NCBI GenBank assembly: GCA_021772025.1
Contig: JAETNT010000028.1
Coordinates: forward strand, 1 to 50,939
DNA length: 50,939 nucleotides
Origin: Enterocloster bolteae
GTDB lineage: Bacteria > Bacillota > Clostridia > Lachnospirales > Lachnospiraceae
Direction of reading: 5' to 3'
Shown here: one piece after another, positions 15,593 through 24,481 of the stretch
Layout of the letters: each line of letters starts with the position of its first letter
Numbering within the stretch: the stretch's first letter is position 1
Position numbers and translations under genes: made by a program
Notes under the pieces: generated by a model
Told to the model about the DNA's origin: nothing
What the model saw: only the letters and a program-made list of their open reading frames with translations
Databases searched by the model: none

Positions 15593-15610
15593 ATGACATA
15601 TAGTTGTCAT
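15593..15610 (+). promoter_or_regulatory. WYL-regulator operator (copy 1)
   Basis: ATGACA and TGTCAT flank TATAGT, a perfect 6-bp dyad, just downstream of TATAAT at 15583-15588. The same dyad with the same centre (ACGACA-TATAGC-TGTCGT) occurs at 26168-26185 before the DUF1579-like/GNAT gene. It is a likely binding site for the WYL protein encoded 39 bases on. Confidence 0.7.
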
Positions 15611-15648
15611 ATTGGGTTTGTTATGATACACATGGAGCGTGAGAGATT

Positions 15649-16560
15649 ATGAAAATAGACAGGTTGATTGGAATATTGTCAATCTTACTGCAGGAAGAAA
15701 AGACAACGGCTCCTGAGCTGGCGGAAAGATTTGAGGTATCACGGAGGACGATAAACCGCGATATTGAAGCTCTCTGCAAAGCAGGGATTCCTATAAGGAC
15801 TGCCCAGGGCACAGGCGGAGGAATCAGCATCATGGACGGATATCGCATGGACAGGACAATCCTGACATCAAAGGATATGCAGATGATCCTTGCGGGACTC
15901 CGAAGTCTGGACAGTGTGAGCGGAAGCCGCTACTACGGACAGCTGATGGAGAAGATTCAGGCCGGTTCGTCTGAGTTTATAAGCGGCCGGGATTCCATGC
16001 TGATTGATTTGTCTTCCTGGTATAAAGGTTCTCTTACTCCAAAGATTGAGGTAATCCAGAGAGCGATAGAAAACAGGCATCTTTTGAAGTTCAATTATTA
16101 TGCACCATCCGGGGAAAGCATTCGGACGATAGAGCCATATTATTTGGTCTTTCAATGGTCAAACTGGTATGTGTGGGGTTGGTGCAGTACAAGGGATGAT
16201 TACAGGTTGTTTAAGCTGAACCGTATGGACAGAGTTGCAGAAAATGATCAGAAGTTTGTATGCAGGGATGCTCCTATGCCGGATCTGTCAAACGAAAAGA
16301 TATTTCCAGGCGGTATTAGGGTGAAGGCTCTTTTTACACCGGATATGAAATGGCGTCTTGTTGAAGAATTTGGTCCGCACTGCTTTACAGAAACAGATGA
16401 CGGAAGGCTGCTCTTTACAGCAGGTTATACAGATATGGATAATCTTGTTACTTGGCTTCTGACATTTGGAGCAAAGGCTGAAGTGCTAGAGCCGGTCGAG
16501 GCACGCGGCATCATTCGCAGGAATGCGGAAGAAACAATACGGATTTATATGGAGGAGTGA
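15649..16560 (+). CDS. YafY-type transcriptional regulator (HTH_11 + WYL)
   Basis: The 303-residue protein begins with an HTH_11 domain (TTAPELAERFEVSRRTINRD) followed by the typical PIRTAQGTGGGISIMDGY linker. A WYL domain spans about residues 140-220 (HLLKFNYYAPSGE, then IEPYYLVFQWSNWYVWGWC, FKLNRMD) and a WCX domain closes the protein. WYL domains sense small ligands or nucleic acids. It heads a four-gene operon with GyrI-like, GNAT/YoaP and TfoX genes and overlaps the next gene's upstream region. The dyad at 15593-15610 is the likely autoregulatory site. Confidence 0.92.
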   Translation: MKIDRLIGILSILLQEEKTTAPELAERFEVSRRTINRDIEALCKAGIPIRTAQGTGGGISIMDGYRMDRTILTSKDMQMILAGLRSLDSVSGSRYYGQLMEKIQAGSSEFISGRDSMLIDLSSWYKGSLTPKIEVIQRAIENRHLLKFNYYAPSGESIRTIEPYYLVFQWSNWYVWGWCSTRDDYRLFKLNRMDRVAENDQKFVCRDAPMPDLSNEKIFPGGIRVKALFTPDMKWRLVEEFGPHCFTETDDGRLLFTAGYTDMDNLVTWLLTFGAKAEVLEPVEARGIIRRNAEETIRIYMEE

Positions 16561-16565
16561 TGGCG

Positions 16566-17252
16566 ATGGCATTTGATTATAAGAAGGAATACAAAGAGTT
16601 TTATCTTCCGAAGGCGACTCCCGATATTGTTACAGTACCGAAAATGAATTTCCTTGCTGTGAGAGGAAGCGGTGATCCGAATGCTGAGGATGGAGAGTAC
16701 AAGGCATCTATAGGGCTTCTGTACGGGATTGCGTTTACGATCAAGATGAGCAAAAAGGGTGATCATCAGATTCAAGGATATTTTGATTACGTGGTGCCGC
16801 CATTAGAGGGATTTTGGTGGCAGGGTGAGCGGCATCCGGTGGATGCCATGCTGCAAACCGATAGAGCCGACAGGCGGGAAAGAGTATCTGAAATCGATTA
16901 TGCTCGTAAAGAAGATTTCCAATGGATCTCTGTTATCCGTTTACCGGATTTTGTTACGAAAGATGATTTTGACTGGGCTGTAAGAGAAGCAGCGGTAAAG
17001 AAGAAGCAGGATTTCTCAAAGGTGGAGTTTTTTACCTATGATGAAGGGGTGTGCGTGCAGTGTATGCATATCGGAGCATATGACGATGAACCAGCTACAG
17101 TGAAAGCAATGCACCTTTTTATGAAAGAGCAGGGGTATGCTCTGGATATCACAGACAAACGATTGCATCATGAGATTTATTTGAGCGATGCACGGAAGGT
17201 CGTCCCCGAGAAGCGAAAGACTGTGGTAAGGCATCCGATAAGGAGGGTTTGA
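16566..17252 (+). CDS. GyrI-like small-molecule-binding protein
   Basis: The 228-residue stand-alone GyrI/effector-binding protein (COG4832-like) starts at the ATG at 16566; GGAGGAG overlapping the WYL stop gives the right distance. Blocks such as MNFLAVRGSGDPN, YVVPPLEGFWWQ and HEIYLSDARKVVPEKRKTV are characteristic. Such proteins bind cationic or electrophilic compounds, and some hydrolyse cyclopropanoids. It is second in the WYL operon and may sequester the compound that WYL senses. Confidence 0.88.
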   Translation: MAFDYKKEYKEFYLPKATPDIVTVPKMNFLAVRGSGDPNAEDGEYKASIGLLYGIAFTIKMSKKGDHQIQGYFDYVVPPLEGFWWQGERHPVDAMLQTDRADRRERVSEIDYARKEDFQWISVIRLPDFVTKDDFDWAVREAAVKKKQDFSKVEFFTYDEGVCVQCMHIGAYDDEPATVKAMHLFMKEQGYALDITDKRLHHEIYLSDARKVVPEKRKTVVRHPIRRV

Positions 17253-17254
17253 GT

Positions 17255-18004
17255 ATGGAATATATCAGAGTTACACAAGAGAATCTTGAGAAGGAGCATA
17301 TCTGCTGTGCCATTTCCAATAATAAGGATGTGCAGGTTTCGTCAAAGAAGGCCTGGCTTTCGGACAGATTTGATGAAGGGCTTGTATTTTTGAAAAGTGT
17401 GGAGCGGGGGAAGTGCTTTATAGAGTATATTCCGGCAGAATTTGCATGGGTCCCGATTGAAGCAGAGGGATACATGTACATTGACTGCCTGTGGGTTTCC
17501 GGTTCTTTCAAAGGACACGGATATTCGAGCGACTTACTCTCGGAATGTATCAGAGATAGTAAGGATAAGGGAAAGAAGGGACTTTGCATTCTGGCTGCTG
17601 CGAAGAAAAAGCCATTTCTGGCTGATCCGAAGTTCCTAAAGTACAAAGGCTTTAGAGTCTCAGATGAAGCTGATAATGGTATTCAGTTATGGTATCTGCT
17701 GTTTGAAGAGGATGCCGGGGCTCCAACGTTCAGGGATTGTGCAAAGCATCCGCATATTGATGAAAAGGGATATGTCCTTTACTATACGAATCAGTGTCCT
17801 TTCAATGCGAAGTATGTGCCGGTTTTGGAAGAGACAGCAAAGAACAACGGTATCTCCTTTAAGGCTGTAAAGATCGATAGCAGGGAGGATGCACAGAATG
17901 TTCCGACTCCGATTACTACATATGCTCTGTTCTTTGATGGAGAGTATGTCACAAACGAGCAGATGAACGATAAGAAATTTCTGAAGCTGGCAGGAAGGGG
18001 ATAA
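17255..18004 (+). CDS. GNAT acetyltransferase with YoaP-like C-terminal domain
   Basis: The 249-residue protein starts at the ATG at 17255 behind AAGGAGGG. An N-terminal GNAT fold includes the acyl-CoA loop GSFKGHGYSSDLL and the late strand KGFRVSDE. The C-terminal ~60 residues (YVLYYTNQCPFNAKYVPVL, then KIDSREDAQNVPTPITTYAL) form the thioredoxin-like YoaP domain. Acceptor unknown. It is third in the WYL operon, translationally close to its neighbours. Confidence 0.9.
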   Translation: MEYIRVTQENLEKEHICCAISNNKDVQVSSKKAWLSDRFDEGLVFLKSVERGKCFIEYIPAEFAWVPIEAEGYMYIDCLWVSGSFKGHGYSSDLLSECIRDSKDKGKKGLCILAAAKKKPFLADPKFLKYKGFRVSDEADNGIQLWYLLFEEDAGAPTFRDCAKHPHIDEKGYVLYYTNQCPFNAKYVPVLEETAKNNGISFKAVKIDSREDAQNVPTPITTYALFFDGEYVTNEQMNDKKFLKLAGRG

Positions 18005-18009
18005 TTGCG

Positions 18010-18339
18010 ATGGGCAAGGAACAAAACAAGCGAATGATGGAGTTTGTCTGCGATCAGCTGTCAGATCTCCCGGGCATCCGGCAAATCCCTATGATGGGCG
18101 GATACATCTTTTATTATAATGAGAGGATTTTTGGCGGGATATATGGTTCCGGGGAGCTGCTGGTAAAGATTACAGAGACAAGCAGGAAGTATATGCCGGA
18201 TAGTGAGCCGGTGCTGCCGTATGAGGGGACAAAGGAAATGCTGCTGTGTACCATTCTTGAAGATAGGGAGAAACTACAGAGAATGGTGATGGAGATGTGG
18301 GAGGAACTGCCGGAACGGAAAATTAAAAAGAAAAGGTAG
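18010..18339 (+). CDS. TfoX/Sxy N-terminal domain protein
   Basis: The 109-residue protein carries only the TfoX N-terminal domain (DLPGIRQIPMMGGYIFYYNE, IFGGIYGSGELLVK). The competence activator TfoX has a second domain that is absent here, so it is not a Sxy orthologue. It ends the WYL-GyrI-YoaP-TfoX operon and has a lysine-rich tail. Its function in these operons is unknown. Confidence 0.88.
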   Translation: MGKEQNKRMMEFVCDQLSDLPGIRQIPMMGGYIFYYNERIFGGIYGSGELLVKITETSRKYMPDSEPVLPYEGTKEMLLCTILEDREKLQRMVMEMWEELPERKIKKKR

Positions 18340-18617
18340 GAACAAAATACTTGAAAAACCACAGAAAGAAAGGCTTTCGGCATATTCGGTGTTATCGGAA
18401 GCGGCAAGGCTTGGATGTGACTCCGCCAAAGAGCGGATGTGAAACGGCTGGCGGATCAGATCGGAAGAACAGAATGACTTTAGCAGCAGGCTCAATACGA
18501 TAACGTACTGATAAACGATACGGTATAAATTGATAACATATTGGCACGATATGATGTTTTGATTCGGCTGAATTTTGGTACAATAATAAAAACAGCCTAA
18601 AAGTGGAGGGTACCAAA

Positions 18618-19495
18618 ATGGCAGAGAAAATGACAGCACTTATTGCCGGCTCATACGGCGGACTCGGAGTATGCTTTGTGAATATTCATGCCCAAAAGGG
18701 TGGTAATCTGGTTCTTGATGGCAGGTATGCAGAATTATTGAGCGATTATGGAATTCGGGTGGAGGAAGCGCTTCGGAAGGCGGAGCTGCCTGGGGATACC
18801 TTTTGCCATAAAGCTCCTGTTATGAAGGAAGAGTCGTATTACCGGTTTATGGATGCGGTAGAATCATTGATCACTGATCCGCAGATACCGGTTCAGATTG
18901 CCTGTACTGACCAGATCGAATCTTTCTCCCCTCCAATCTTTGCGTCCTATTGCAGCAAAAATGGAAATGTATGTATTGAGCGGCTGGCCAGATACAAAAG
19001 GCTGATGGGGCCGATGGTATTTCAGATCCGAAAAGAAAACGGCCACACAGAGGTGGTTCTTACAACGGAAACTGCAAAATATGATTTGCCGCAATTCCTC
19101 GTAGAAACAGAGTTTGTATTTCTTGTGGGGATCATCCGAAAAGCTGCAAAGGAAACGATAAAGCCCATCGCCGTAAACATGAAGAAGCCGGTTGATGATA
19201 CCGCTTTCTCTAACTTTTTTGGCTGTATGGCGGCGCCTGCGCCATAGAAGATGTTGCCGCGAAAATCGGGATGTCAAAAAGAACCTTGCAGCGCAAATTG
19301 AGCGAAGAACAGACTACTTTTCAAAAGCAGCTTAACAATACGCGGGAAATGCTGGCTCTTCACTATATCCGAAATACAGACATTTCGACAAACGACATAG
19401 CGTACCTTCTCGGGTATCAGGAATTGAATTCTTTCCTTCGGGCATTTACTGCTTGGACGGGAATGGGCGTTACTGAATATAAAAAGCGAAAATAA
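18618..19495 (+). pseudogene. AraC-family regulator split by deletion and frameshift
   Basis: The first frame (18618-19247; GGAGG seven bases before ATG) encodes an AraC_N-type ligand domain of about 210 residues. It ends abruptly after FSNFFGCMAAPAP. The second frame resumes as IEDVAAKIGMSKRTLQRKLS, then FLRAFTAWTGMGVTEYKKRK, the AraC helix-turn-helix pair. Frame and about 40-50 residues are lost around 19225-19245. The regulator's target is not evident. The 278 bases before it (18340-18617) show no recognisable gene. Confidence 0.75.
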
Positions 19496-19577
19496 AAGAA
19501 AGGGGGGGCTGTCCTGATAACGTAACTCGAAACAGTCCGGCAAAAATCGCTATTTTCCGACAGCCACCACTCTTAAT

Positions 19578-19917
<340 letters not shown>

Positions 19918-20019
19918 TCAGCCGTTTGGGACATACCGCCAGTGTATCGCTGCCCCAAGAGGGCATCCTCTTATCCAGATAGAAGATACTTCCCGATTTT
20001 ATGACATGAGCGTTTTCAA

Positions 20020-20194
20020 CCGCTGTGTACAGACGCTGTACGTTCTGCATACACTTGAATGCTGGGCTGATATCCATCCCGCATTGGTCACTCTCCCTGC
20101 GGATTGGAATTTTTCTATTCTTTATGGTATTTTGTATCAGTTACAGCCAGATAATGATATCCGGCGCTTTTCGGATATACCAAATCCTACATAA
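20020..20194 (+). pseudogene. LysR-type regulator C-terminal fragment
   Basis: The frame LECWADIHPALVTLPADWNF, SILYGILYQLQPDNDIRRFS resembles the end of a LysR substrate-binding domain (the VTLxP.DW..PYGILY region). It lies back-to-back with the broken aldo/keto reductase, as LysR/AKR pairs often do. Only about 45 residues survive. The stretch 19850-20020 holds no recognisable gene. Confidence 0.5.
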
Positions 20195-20204
20195 TCCGCC
20201 CCCT

Positions 20205-20678
20205 TTAAAAGCTGAACACCTGTCCCCAATTAAAACAGCCGGACGCTTCTGTGCTTTTCGGCCATTGGCTGCACCATGTAGGAACACCGGGCGTTTCAAC
20301 TCTGTCAAAACTCGGCGTGTACGGCTTAATGTCAAGTACGGGCGTATTGTCATTTGCGTCAATGAATGTAACACGAATGATTCCTCTGGCAAAATCAATG
20401 TTGATGATTTCAGACGCTGTTAACGCGATAGGGTTTGGACGCGAGGGGGATCGTGTCGCAAATACACCCATTACTTCAGGCGAACCCTTATAGGGCTGTT
20501 CCGTCTGCAATTCATTTCGGTCTGCGTTGTTGTCGCAATCGCTGAACCACCAAAGGACATTGATGTGACTAAATCCCTCTAATGCTTGCAGTCCGGGAAT
20601 GTACTCCGGCTCCAACTGAATAAATGCGCCGCTTTCATCATTTTTTACTTTGCCAATGGCTTTTAATTGATAGGTCAT
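20205..20678 (-). CDS. trmO: TrmO/TsaA-family tRNA m6t6A37 methyltransferase
   Basis: The 157-residue protein has the TsaA/TrmO barrel. Key blocks are MTYQLKAIGKVKND, LEGFSHINVLWWFSDCDNN and the SAM-binding FATRSPSRPNPIALT, followed by VLDIKPYTPSFD. TrmO adds a methyl group to N6-threonylcarbamoyladenosine at position 37 of tRNAs reading ACY codons. AAGGAGG sits before the ATG on the minus strand. This short form lacks the C-terminal extension of E. coli TrmO, as in many Firmicutes, and may act on other substrates. Confidence 0.85.
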   Translation of the reverse strand: MTYQLKAIGKVKNDESGAFIQLEPEYIPGLQALEGFSHINVLWWFSDCDNNADRNELQTEQPYKGSPEVMGVFATRSPSRPNPIALTASEIINIDFARGIIRVTFIDANDNTPVLDIKPYTPSFDRVETPGVPTWCSQWPKSTEASGCFNWGQVFSF

Positions 20679-20783
20679 ATGTTTCCTCCTTGTTTTGTTG
20701 GTAAACCCAGTATAAGGCCTTACATCATGTGAGATACAAGGGAGAAAAATAAAAATACCCGGCCATTTTAAAAATCTATATAC

Positions 20784-21014
20784 TTATGTGTGTTCCAGAG
20801 GTATTTGAAGTTCAATCAGATACTTTTCGGGATTGTTTTCATTCCACGGTTCCCTGTGCACAATTTGACGCATGGGATTGGACATTTGATATTCGCTGTT
20901 TTTTTGTAACCATTCAGCGAAAGCAAGATAGCCGCCCTTGATATTTGAAAAGTCGCCATAGACCATTGTGCAGGCCATAGATGGGACAGGCTCAGTCATG
21001 CGAAAACAAAACAA
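20784..21014 (-). pseudogene. GyrI-like effector-binding domain fragment
   Basis: The minus-strand frame (MACTMVYGDFSNIKGGYLAF, EWLQKNSEYQMSNPMRQIV, YLIELQIPLE) is the C-terminal ligand domain of a MerR or AraC regulator of the GyrI type. The DNA-binding part is absent. Beyond about 21015 the sequence becomes the join to a truncated fumarase gene on the other strand. Confidence 0.65.
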
Positions 21015-21096
21015 CGCTGTATTTTGTCCGGCTTTCTTTACAGGTAAGCACAGCTCAATATCAACATTTTGTTCCCGAAATTCTGTATCGTGATAA

Positions 21097-21324
21097 ATGG
21101 AAAAGGAACTTCTGGAAGACAGAATTAATGCGATTGGCCTCGGACCGCAGGGAATGGGCGGAAAATATTCTGTTATGGGCGTCCATATTGAAAATACGGC
21201 AAGACATCCGTCTGCGATTGGGGTTGCCGTAAATGTGGGCTGCTGGTCACACAGAAGAGGCCATATTATTTTTGATAAAGACCTGAACTATACAATTACA
21301 ACACATTTGGGGGTGGAATTATAA
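21097..21324 (+). pseudogene. Class I fumarase/tartrate dehydratase alpha subunit, C-terminal fragment
   Basis: The 75 residues (INAIGLGPQGMGGKYSVMGV, HIENTARHPSAIGVAVNVGC) are the end of the alpha subunit of class I fumarate hydratase or L-tartrate dehydratase. The 4Fe-4S ligating N-terminal part (about 200 residues) is missing, and the frame upstream of 21097 is closed by stops. It ends by TAATG overlap with the intact beta subunit gene. No ribosome binding site is visible. Confidence 0.8.
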
Positions 21325-21950
21325 TGCTGGAAATAAGAGAAGGAAAGAAAATTCTTACAACACCAATATCCGCGGAAGACCTTTCGGATATTCATATCGG
21401 AGATATCGTATATTTGAACGGAAGTATGACAACCTGCAGGGACGTTGCCCATAGAAGACTGGTTGAAGGAGGACGGGAACTGCCTGTTGATGTCAAGGAT
21501 GCCGCAATTTTCCATGCGGGACCGATCATCAGACCTATGGAAGATGGAAGATTTGAGATGGTATCCGTTGGACCGACTACCAGTATGCGTATGGAAAAAT
21601 TTGAGAAAGAGTTTGTGGAAAAAACAGGGGTAAAGGTAATTATTGGAAAAGGCGGAATGGGTCCTAACACAGAATATGCCTGCAGGAATTATAAAGCGAT
21701 TCACTGTGTATTCCCGGCGGGAAACGCAGTAGTTGCGGCAACAGAGGTGGAAGAAATCGTAGACGCACAGTGGCGTGATCTCGGAATGCCTGAAACATTA
21801 TGGCATTGCCATGTAAAAGAATTCGGACCACTGATTGTATCGATTGATACGGAAGGCCGTAATCTGTTTGAAGAAAACAAAGTAATTTTTAATGAGAGAA
21901 AGGATAAAGCGATTGAAGAGATATGTAAACATGTCAGCTTCATTAAGTAA
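21324..21950 (+). CDS. Class I fumarase/L-tartrate dehydratase beta subunit
   Basis: The 208-residue protein matches the fumerase_C domain: [19 protein letters not shown], then [20 protein letters not shown], the GPTTSMRM block and IIGKGGM. With the alpha subunit it would form a 4Fe-4S hydro-lyase interconverting malate and fumarate, or acting on tartrate. The alpha gene here is truncated, so the beta chain is orphaned and its start no longer has its normal coupling. The frame itself is intact, which suggests the deletion is recent. Confidence 0.88.
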   Translation: MLEIREGKKILTTPISAEDLSDIHIGDIVYLNGSMTTCRDVAHRRLVEGGRELPVDVKDAAIFHAGPIIRPMEDGRFEMVSVGPTTSMRMEKFEKEFVEKTGVKVIIGKGGMGPNTEYACRNYKAIHCVFPAGNAVVAATEVEEIVDAQWRDLGMPETLWHCHVKEFGPLIVSIDTEGRNLFEENKVIFNERKDKAIEEICKHVSFIK

Positions 21951-21989
21951 CTTATTCATGAGAATTTTATAGCTGGAATTTAGCCATGG

Positions 21990-22033
21990 ATGGCCATACA
22001 GAGAATAAACTGCCATGTTCTTTGTATGGCCAT
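21990..22033 (+). terminator. Hairpin terminator after the fumarase beta gene
   Basis: ATGGCCATACA (21990-22000) pairs perfectly with TGTATGGCCAT (22023-22033) over 11 bp, with a 22-nt loop. Only a weak T-rich tail (TATTGTGT) follows, so termination is probable but not certain. Confidence 0.55.
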
Positions 22034-22188
22034 TATTGTGTCACAGAATATTCTGATATGCTTCATTTTCTTGCATCAAATCAAAATTAAAGAGGAATTA
22101 ATATTTTAGAAACAAAATTCAAATGTTGCGGAAACAATCAACAGGTATTATGAACTTATCAAAAATAAATCAAAAGGAGAGCAACATC

Positions 22189-22446
22189 ATGGCAAAGTCT
22201 AAGTTAGTGAGAGCAAATGAGAAAATTGCAGAAGAAGTAGTCAGCGGTTACAAGAAAATTGAAGAAGGAGTAGTTGACGGATATAAAAAAGTAGAGGAGG
22301 GAGCAGTTAGCGGCTTCAACAAAATGGCTGATAAGTTTGTTGACAACTTTCTTACGAAAGAGGGCGAGTCTGTAGAAGAAGCGAAGACACGGATAGCTGC
22401 AGAACAAAAGGAAAGGGAAGCAAGAAGAAAGGAAGGTCTTGAATAA
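22189..22446 (+). CDS. Small charged coiled-coil protein, 85 residues
   Basis: The start is at the ATG at 22189 behind AGGAGAG. The middle is built from three near-identical 11-residue repeats (GYKKIEEGVVD, GYKKVEEGAVS, then GFNKMADKFVD), giving an amphipathic helix. The tail is rich in E, R and K. Similar short proteins occur widely in Lachnospiraceae with unknown function. Its stop overlaps the next start as TAATG, so it is co-translated with the membrane protein downstream. Confidence 0.8.
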   Translation: MAKSKLVRANEKIAEEVVSGYKKIEEGVVDGYKKVEEGAVSGFNKMADKFVDNFLTKEGESVEEAKTRIAAEQKEREARRKEGLE

Positions 22447-22814
22447 TGAAAAAGAGCGCATTCGTAGCAATGATTATGGGAACCATTGGAGGAATTCTGT
22501 TTGCACTGGGAATGTGCATGACTCTGATACCAGAGTGGAATGCATTTCAGCCGGGTGTCATCATGGGAGCAATCGGGGCAGTAGTGCTGCTGGCTATGGT
22601 GATTATATGGAGAAAAATGGAGAACAAGGAGCCGATCAAACTGTCGGGAAAGACCATCGGAGCAACACTGATTGGGATTGCGGGCGCGCTGCTGCTGGGC
22701 GTCGGAATGTGCCTGACAATGGTATGGAGCAACATGGTGATCGGCATCATTGTCGGAATTGCGGGGATTGTAGTTTTCCTGTGTCTGATTCCTTTTATAA
22801 AGGGATTGAAATAA
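22446..22814 (+). CDS. Four-helix membrane protein, 122 residues
   Basis: The protein has four hydrophobic segments arranged as two repeated hairpins. The segments at about 5-30 and 36-57 are echoed at 70-92 and 96-118 (GTIGGILFALGMCMTLIPEW versus GIAGALLLGVGMCLTMVWSN). This internal duplication implies an ancient tandem fusion. No enzymatic motif is visible. It probably works with the charged helix protein upstream. Confidence 0.8.
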   Translation: MKKSAFVAMIMGTIGGILFALGMCMTLIPEWNAFQPGVIMGAIGAVVLLAMVIIWRKMENKEPIKLSGKTIGATLIGIAGALLLGVGMCLTMVWSNMVIGIIVGIAGIVVFLCLIPFIKGLK

Positions 22815-22898
22815 TGGAAACAAAACTCAAACAGAACTTAAATAATAATGTGATATATGTTAAAATAACGAATAGATAAGAAAGTGTGGAGATTGGGT

Positions 22899-23813
22899 AT
22901 GAATATGGATTGGATAAAAAAGAAATTAAAAAAGTTATTCTGCCTGCCGCCAGTTCTTACTCTGCTGATTTCCATTCCGTCTTATGGACTCGTTATTTAT
23001 GCGCTGGCTGGCAAAGATGTGGAGCCGATGATAGCGTATATATCGTACTTTTTGTCAGCTTACGCACTTATTATTACTATTACCGGAGTTACAGGCACTG
23101 TGCGTTTTGTCCGGCAGGGTATAGATAAGCATCCGATTGTGAGGAAAGCACTGGGTATCCCGCTGGTCAGCAAGTATCTGAGGGAAGACCTGTTCCGGGC
23201 AGAGACAGGTCTGTATCAAGGTTTTTTCGTCAATATTCTGTATGCAGGGATAAAAATGTTTTCAGGGATTCTTTACAGATCTGTCTGGTTTGTAACACTG
23301 GCAGTTTATTATATCCTGCTTGCCGTCATGAGGGCATCCTTGCTTCATTATGTGAGGAAAAACGGGAAAAATAAAGTTTCCGAATGGAAGAGATACCGCT
23401 TATGCGGAATCATCCTGCTGTTTATGAATGCCGCGCTGGCAGGCATTGTGATTCTTGCAGTCCATGAGAACAGCGGGTTTGAATATCCGGGGATGCTGAT
23501 CTACGTTATGGCGATGTATGCATTTTATGCAGCAATTACGGCGGTACGGAATGTAGTAAAATTCAGAAGATATGGAAGCCCTGTCATGTCTGCGGCAAAG
23601 GCCATTAACCTGACGGCGGCGCTTGTGTCCATGCTTTCTTTGGAAACAGCTATGCTGACACAGTTCGGAGCGGCTGACGATCCGGGGTTTCGAAAGGTCA
23701 TGACTGCCTCTACGGGGGCGGGTATCAGCATAATTGTGCTTGGGATGGCAGTCTTTATGATTGTGTGGTCTACAAAACAGATGAAGCATATGAAACAGGA
23801 GATGATTGTATGA
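22899..23813 (+). CDS. Multi-pass membrane protein, 304 residues
   Basis: GGAGA lies six bases before the ATG at 22899; a GTG at 22884 is less well placed. About eight hydrophobic segments are visible, for example LTLLISIPSYGLVIYAL, AYALIITITGVTG and GISIIVLGMAVFMIVW, with a basic N-terminus. No transporter signature is recognised. It overlaps the response regulator by ATGA, so it belongs to the two-component operon. It may be the sensed or regulated membrane component. Confidence 0.75.
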   Translation: MNMDWIKKKLKKLFCLPPVLTLLISIPSYGLVIYALAGKDVEPMIAYISYFLSAYALIITITGVTGTVRFVRQGIDKHPIVRKALGIPLVSKYLREDLFRAETGLYQGFFVNILYAGIKMFSGILYRSVWFVTLAVYYILLAVMRASLLHYVRKNGKNKVSEWKRYRLCGIILLFMNAALAGIVILAVHENSGFEYPGMLIYVMAMYAFYAAITAVRNVVKFRRYGSPVMSAAKAINLTAALVSMLSLETAMLTQFGAADDPGFRKVMTASTGAGISIIVLGMAVFMIVWSTKQMKHMKQEMIV

Positions 23814-24481
23814 TAAATATCCTTGTAGTAGAAGATGATGAAAAATTGAACCAGAGCGTCTGCACTTACCTAAATGACAGTGGGTTCCATGCGAAGGGAT
23901 GCCTGAGTGCAAAGGAAGCCTATGACGAAATGTATAACAATCTCTATGAGCTGATTATTTCTGATATTATGATGCCGGAAATTGATGGATTTGAATTTGC
24001 CCGGACAGTCCGACAGATAAACAGAACAGTCCCGATTCTGTTCATGTCCGCTAAGGATGATCTGCCATCCAAACAGAAAGGATTCCAGCTTGGTATAGAT
24101 GACTACATGGTAAAGCCTATTGAGCTGGATGAACTTCTGCTGCGGGTAAGGGCACTTTTGCGTAGGGCAAATATAGAGATGGAAAGAAAGATAACCGTGG
24201 GGAATCTGGTGCTTGATGCGGATGGCATGAGCGCGGAGATTAACGGGGAGGAGATCAGCCTTACTACAAGGGAATTTAATATCATTTATAAGCTGCTGTC
24301 TTATCCCAAGAAGACGTTTTCCAGAGCACAGCTCATGGATGAGTTTTGGGGCATGGACAGCGACACCAGTCTGCGGGCAGTAGATGTGTATGTGACAAAA
24401 CTGCGGGATAAGCTTTCAGCCTGCGATGGGTTCCAAATCGTGACAGTGCGGGGGCTTGGGTATAAGGCGGTGCTGCAATGA
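23810..24481 (+). CDS. OmpR-family response regulator
   Basis: The 223-residue protein has a receiver domain with acidic pocket E8-D9-D10, phosphorylated aspartate D52 (IISDIMMPE) and the conserved lysine in YMVKPIEL. An OmpR/PhoB winged helix (LTTREFNIIYKLL, then VDVYVTKLRDKL, TVRGLGYKAV) follows. The start is fixed by ATGA overlap with the membrane gene. It pairs with the kinase downstream, which it also overlaps. Confidence 0.93.
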   Translation: MINILVVEDDEKLNQSVCTYLNDSGFHAKGCLSAKEAYDEMYNNLYELIISDIMMPEIDGFEFARTVRQINRTVPILFMSAKDDLPSKQKGFQLGIDDYMVKPIELDELLLRVRALLRRANIEMERKITVGNLVLDADGMSAEINGEEISLTTREFNIIYKLLSYPKKTFSRAQLMDEFWGMDSDTSLRAVDVYVTKLRDKLSACDGFQIVTVRGLGYKAVLQ

